This document shows, in pieces, positions 42,080-44,999 of a stretch of DNA of 44,999 nucleotides. Where the stretch lies: contig CAIQUS010000216.1 of assembly GCA_903875045.1 (NCBI GenBank), positions 1 to 44,999 of the forward strand, written 5' to 3'. The first letter of the stretch is position 1, and each line of letters starts with the position of its first letter. Below the pieces are notes generated by a model that was given only the letters and a program-made list of their open reading frames with translations, was not told the origin of the DNA and ran no database searches. A program made the translations under genes and the position numbers. The DNA comes from an uncultured Bacteroidales bacterium. Its GTDB lineage: Bacteria > Bacteroidota > Bacteroidia > Bacteroidales > FEN-979.

Positions 42080-44035
42080 ATGCTCGTTAAAAGGTTTGCT
42101 TTTCGTTGTTTTGATCATCCAAACCTGTCACCTTTCAGATTAATATTTCTTCTGTATTCAGCGGTTTTCCTGTGGCATCCTTCAGCGAAGGGAGAAGTGT
42201 CATACCATATAAATGCTGAAGCAGCAAACAGTGCACATGATACTGTTCATCAAAAAAAGATGAATAAAGCGGATAGCGCTGCTTACAAGAATTCCCGGGT
42301 TTTTTATGATACCGTTTATAAAAAGTTCTCCCGAAATAAAATTTCACAAATGCTGTATGGTCTTGCTTTTGCTGTACCGCGACAGTCTGATTTACCCGAT
42401 ACCCTGCAGGTTCTGAAAAGCAACAGCCCCTTTGAAGCATATCAGGGAAAAATAATCCGAAACATTGTTGTCAAAGTTTTACCACCATTCGGTGCCAGCG
42501 TTTATGACACCGGGAAAATGGCTGTAACAGGCGTTGGGAAAGCCCTGAACAGTGTCCATATAAATACCCGGAAATATGTGATCCGCAGAAACCTTTTAGT
42601 AAAAAACGGAGATCGTATTGATCCGGCTTTCCTGGCAGATAATGAACGGGTGCTCAGAAATATGAGTTCGATTGACAATGCACGCATCATCGTGGTTCAG
42701 GATCGTCCGGACAGTGATTCAGTTGATCTTCTGGTAGTGGTAAAAGATGTCTGGTCCATCGGAATCGATATTCCCATGATAACCATGCAACATGTGAGGG
42801 TGCGCCTTTATGATGGAAATTTTCTGGGTTTGGGCGACAGACTGTCAACAATGATGTCCATGGATTTATACAGCGCCCCTTTCTACATATTTGAAGGATT
42901 ATCATATACCTATTCCAACATTGGGAGATCTCAGATTAATGCAACCATTGGCTATTCTGCCGACCATACCGGGAATCGAATAATACTGCTTCGGTTAGAC
43001 CGATCTTTCCTTACAAACCAAACGAAATGGGCTGGTTCGGCTTATGCTTCGTGGGAGACAGCTGTGAATAAAATTGGTGATACCGCTTCCATCACTTCTC
43101 ATTTCAGAAACGAAGGTATTTGGCTTGGCAGGGCCTATTTACTGAAAGGACAGAAAGAGACCTCACGTGCAGTCATTTCAGCAGCTGCCTACCGGAAAGT
43201 ATACAATTCCCGTCCGATGGTAACGATTGATTCAAACAGGAGCTATTATAACACTTTACAGGGACTGGCATCCTTCTCTATCTCAAGAAACAACTACTAT
43301 TTGTCGGATTATATCCTGGATTTTGGAACAACGGAGAACCTTCCTTATGGTCATCTGTTTCAAATCACTGTAGGTGCCGACCAAAGTGATTTTTACACCA
43401 GGCTGTATTCGGGTTTGCATGTTTCCATGGGAAATTTTTTTAATAAATTTGGTTACATTTCCTCCTATTTTAAATTTGGCGGTTTTTTCAACCATTCATC
43501 TTTTGAGGATGCAGTTGTTAAATTCAACCTCCATTATTTCACCCCTCTTCTTAAAACCCATGACAAACGATACAAATTCAGGTTATTTTACATGGCCGAT
43601 TACAGGTATGCCATCAACCCCCGCTCAAACAACCGTGACTACTATGATGCAAATTTGAATTTTAAAATTGATAAGCCGGGCGACGAATCTTATTTTAACG
43701 GAGTAAATATTTTTTCTCAAAGGCTGGCATCTGTATGCTTCACCCCATGGTATTTTTTTGGTTTCCGGTTTGCCGTCATGATGGAAGTCCAGGCAGGGTT
43801 GGTCGGTAAAAAAAAAGAACCTTTGTATAAAGCACCCATGTTCAGCAGTATAGGATTAAGCATCATTATTAAAAACGACAACCTGATCTTTCCGGCATTT
43901 CTTATTTCAGGATATTTTTATCCTTCATCTTTGGGAAATTTCAGACAATTGCAGTATACGTTAAGTTCCAATCTGAATGTGGAGTATTATGATTTTAATG
44001 TGACAGCCCCGCATGAAGAAAACCTTGGAAATTGA
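42080..44035 (+). CDS. Outer-membrane beta-barrel protein with POTRA-like domain
   Basis: 651 residues, starting directly at the previous stop. The N-terminus has a hydrophobic signal (LIFLLYSAVFLWHPSAKG). Residues ~115-230 (KIIRNIVVKVLPPFGASVYD, NLLVKNGDRIDPAFLADNERVLRNMSSIDNARIIVV, DLLVVVKDVWSIG) form one or two POTRA-like units. The rest (~235-650) is beta-barrel with alternating aromatic strands (MQHVRVRLYDGNFLGLGDRLS). This resembles Omp85/TamA-type surface antigens. It may assemble or export outer-membrane components; the link to the sugar genes is positional only. Confidence 0.72.
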   Translation: MLVKRFAFRCFDHPNLSPFRLIFLLYSAVFLWHPSAKGEVSYHINAEAANSAHDTVHQKKMNKADSAAYKNSRVFYDTVYKKFSRNKISQMLYGLAFAVPRQSDLPDTLQVLKSNSPFEAYQGKIIRNIVVKVLPPFGASVYDTGKMAVTGVGKALNSVHINTRKYVIRRNLLVKNGDRIDPAFLADNERVLRNMSSIDNARIIVVQDRPDSDSVDLLVVVKDVWSIGIDIPMITMQHVRVRLYDGNFLGLGDRLSTMMSMDLYSAPFYIFEGLSYTYSNIGRSQINATIGYSADHTGNRIILLRLDRSFLTNQTKWAGSAYASWETAVNKIGDTASITSHFRNEGIWLGRAYLLKGQKETSRAVISAAAYRKVYNSRPMVTIDSNRSYYNTLQGLASFSISRNNYYLSDYILDFGTTENLPYGHLFQITVGADQSDFYTRLYSGLHVSMGNFFNKFGYISSYFKFGGFFNHSSFEDAVVKFNLHYFTPLLKTHDKRYKFRLFYMADYRYAINPRSNNRDYYDANLNFKIDKPGDESYFNGVNIFSQRLASVCFTPWYFFGFRFAVMMEVQAGLVGKKKEPLYKAPMFSSIGLSIIIKNDNLIFPAFLISGYFYPSSLGNFRQLQYTLSSNLNVEYYDFNVTAPHEENLGN

Positions 44036-44076
44036 ACTGACCAAAAATAAACCGTAAATTTACACCCTCATTTAAT

Positions 44077-44628
44077 ATGCTCAGTATGAATGATCAGAAT
44101 ATCAACACCGATGACCCCGTATATTCCCGCAAGGTTCTGGAAATGCTCACAGTGGCCAATGAATTTTGCCTGTTCCTCGAAAAGGCAGATGACTATTCAG
44201 TAGAAGAGCTGTTTAATTTTCTTCAAAAAATATCTCCACTGATCTATCTGAAAAGTGCACTGCTTCCCGACATCGAAGTATCAGATGAGGATGCTGTTGA
44301 ACATTACGTGAGTGAAGAACAATGGGAGGCCATGTTCAATATTTTGTATCATAAATTTGGAGAAAAGGATCAGTTCTTCTTTGTCGATCATCTCGAAAAA
44401 AGTCACAATGACCCGGTAAAAGGCAGTCTGGCTGAGTCATTCACCGATATTTATCAGGATTTGAAGGACTTTCTGTTATTATACCAGAAACCGCTGAAAG
44501 CCTTTAAGGAAAATGCCGTGAAAGAGTGCAGGCATTTGTTCGAGACCCGTTATGGCTACAAACTGATCAATGCCCAATCGGCCATTCATTGCATGCAATA
44601 TCCCGCAGAGGATACCTTTATTTATTAA
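44077..44628 (+). CDS. DUF5063 protein
   Basis: 183 residues from the ATG at 44077 (an ATG at 44086 is also possible). Helical throughout: VANEFCLFLEKADDYSVEELFNFLQKISPLIYLKSALLPDI, then EDAVEHYVSEEQWEAMFNIL and ESFTDIYQDLKDFLLLYQ, matching the DUF5063 family of Bacteroidota. No signal peptide, so cytoplasmic. Function unknown; related genes are often near core metabolic or ribonuclease genes. Confidence 0.8.
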   Translation: MLSMNDQNINTDDPVYSRKVLEMLTVANEFCLFLEKADDYSVEELFNFLQKISPLIYLKSALLPDIEVSDEDAVEHYVSEEQWEAMFNILYHKFGEKDQFFFVDHLEKSHNDPVKGSLAESFTDIYQDLKDFLLLYQKPLKAFKENAVKECRHLFETRYGYKLINAQSAIHCMQYPAEDTFIY

Positions 44629-44634
44629 GAAAAG

Positions 44635-44880
44635 TCTGGACATAATTTTTATTGCGTTTCACTTTCGGTCAAGTTGGAAGTTTATTATAGGATTCTACCC
44701 ATTATAAGACATTTCACTCTTGCCTGAAAACAAAAAACTTAAATAATTATTCAACTTGGCAACGTAGTTGCCCAATCTTTGTAGTTTATGAGACAGGTGT
44801 AAAATTTAAAGCAGCGTAGCTGCGACATATTCGAACCATATCGCCCCTAAGGGGCTTTTTACATTTTTTGGCTTTTCAGG
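44635..44880. repeat. Intergenic region with REP-like palindromes
   Basis: Contains GGCAAC-GTA-GTTGCC (~44757-44771), a GCAGC-GTA-GCTGC palindrome (~44812-44824) and a GCCCCTTAGGGGC-type hairpin followed by T (~44845-44862) that can act as a terminator. The ...CGTAG...GACATATTC... sequence is of a kind dispersed in Bacteroidota genomes. No gene is seen. Confidence 0.5.
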
Positions 44881-44883
44881 CTA

Positions 44884-44999
44884 ATCGGGTAGGAAGCGGC
44901 TCGCGCCGCTGTCCCCCCACACCACCGGGCATACTTGTTAGTACCACGGCGGTTTCTATTAGCTTTTACACCTTCATTCTTAGATATAACGACAGTAAG
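44884..44999 (-). mobile_element. 3' end of a group II intron (domains V-VI), continuing past the window
   Basis: Read on the minus strand: AACCGCCGTGGTAC-TAAC-AAGTATGCCCGGTGGT forms a domain V-like hairpin (~44921-44954), followed by GTGTGGGGGG, a domain VI-like stem AGCGGC-GCGA-GCCGCT (~44895-44910) and the end CTACCCGAT. The ACCGCC...GGTGGTGTGGG pattern matches the 3' end of bacterial group II introns. The reverse transcriptase would lie beyond 44999. Confidence 0.6.

Overview
The window comes from a Bacteroidota (Bacteroidetes) chromosome, probably an environmental Bacteroidales-like lineage. This rests on a SusC/SusD pair, two proteins with type IX secretion (T9SS) C-terminal sorting domains, several promoters with the TAnnTTTG -7 element typical of the phylum, DUF5063 and S24/DinB/DnaE genes of Bacteroidota type, and short 7-9 bp tandem repeats typical of these genomes. 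No tRNA, rRNA, CRISPR array or complete insertion sequence was found.

Layout. 1-2.4 kb: the 3' end of a DUF4143 ATPase, an N-terminally truncated amidohydrolase and a higBA toxin-antitoxin module. 2.6-5.2 kb: a soluble multi-PAS histidine kinase (minus strand). 5.6-9.4 kb: a small lipoprotein, CysC (APS kinase), an SPFH/stomatin protein and an M49-like metallopeptidase lipoprotein. 9.5-12.7 kb: an acylating aldehyde dehydrogenase with a STAS protein, then a RhlE-type DEAD-box helicase behind a long palindrome-containing leader. 12.7-17.4 kb: a two-gene nucleotidyltransferase module, a DnaE-type polymerase carrying several repeat-derived in-frame insertions, a candidate small structured RNA and an orphan LPD3-like nuclease-domain protein.

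17.6-29.3 kb is the centrepiece: a likely seven-gene operon ending at a strong terminator. It encodes a secreted M14 carboxypeptidase, an enolase-superfamily NSAR/OSBS-like enzyme, two exported cyanophycinase-family (S51) proteins, SusC, SusD and a PKD/beta-propeller surface lipoprotein. The first S51 protein appears to be a tandem of one active and one degenerate domain with a T9SS tail. A convergent T9SS protein and a YfcC-type amino-acid/peptide antiporter follow. I read this as a SusCD-type locus for cyanophycin or related isoaspartyl/arginine peptides: surface depolymerisation, TonB-dependent uptake, then periplasmic and cytoplasmic processing.

32.2-44.6 kb: two polyprenol-type glycosyltransferases (GT22, GT87), then dinB divergent from a LexA-like S24 regulator, then a sugar-nucleotide cluster (ugd, uxs, rfbD, phosphohexomutase) with a POTRA/beta-barrel outer-membrane protein and a DUF5063 protein. 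The last ~350 bp hold palindromic repeats and what looks like the 3' end (domains V-VI) of a group II intron on the minus strand, whose body lies beyond the window.
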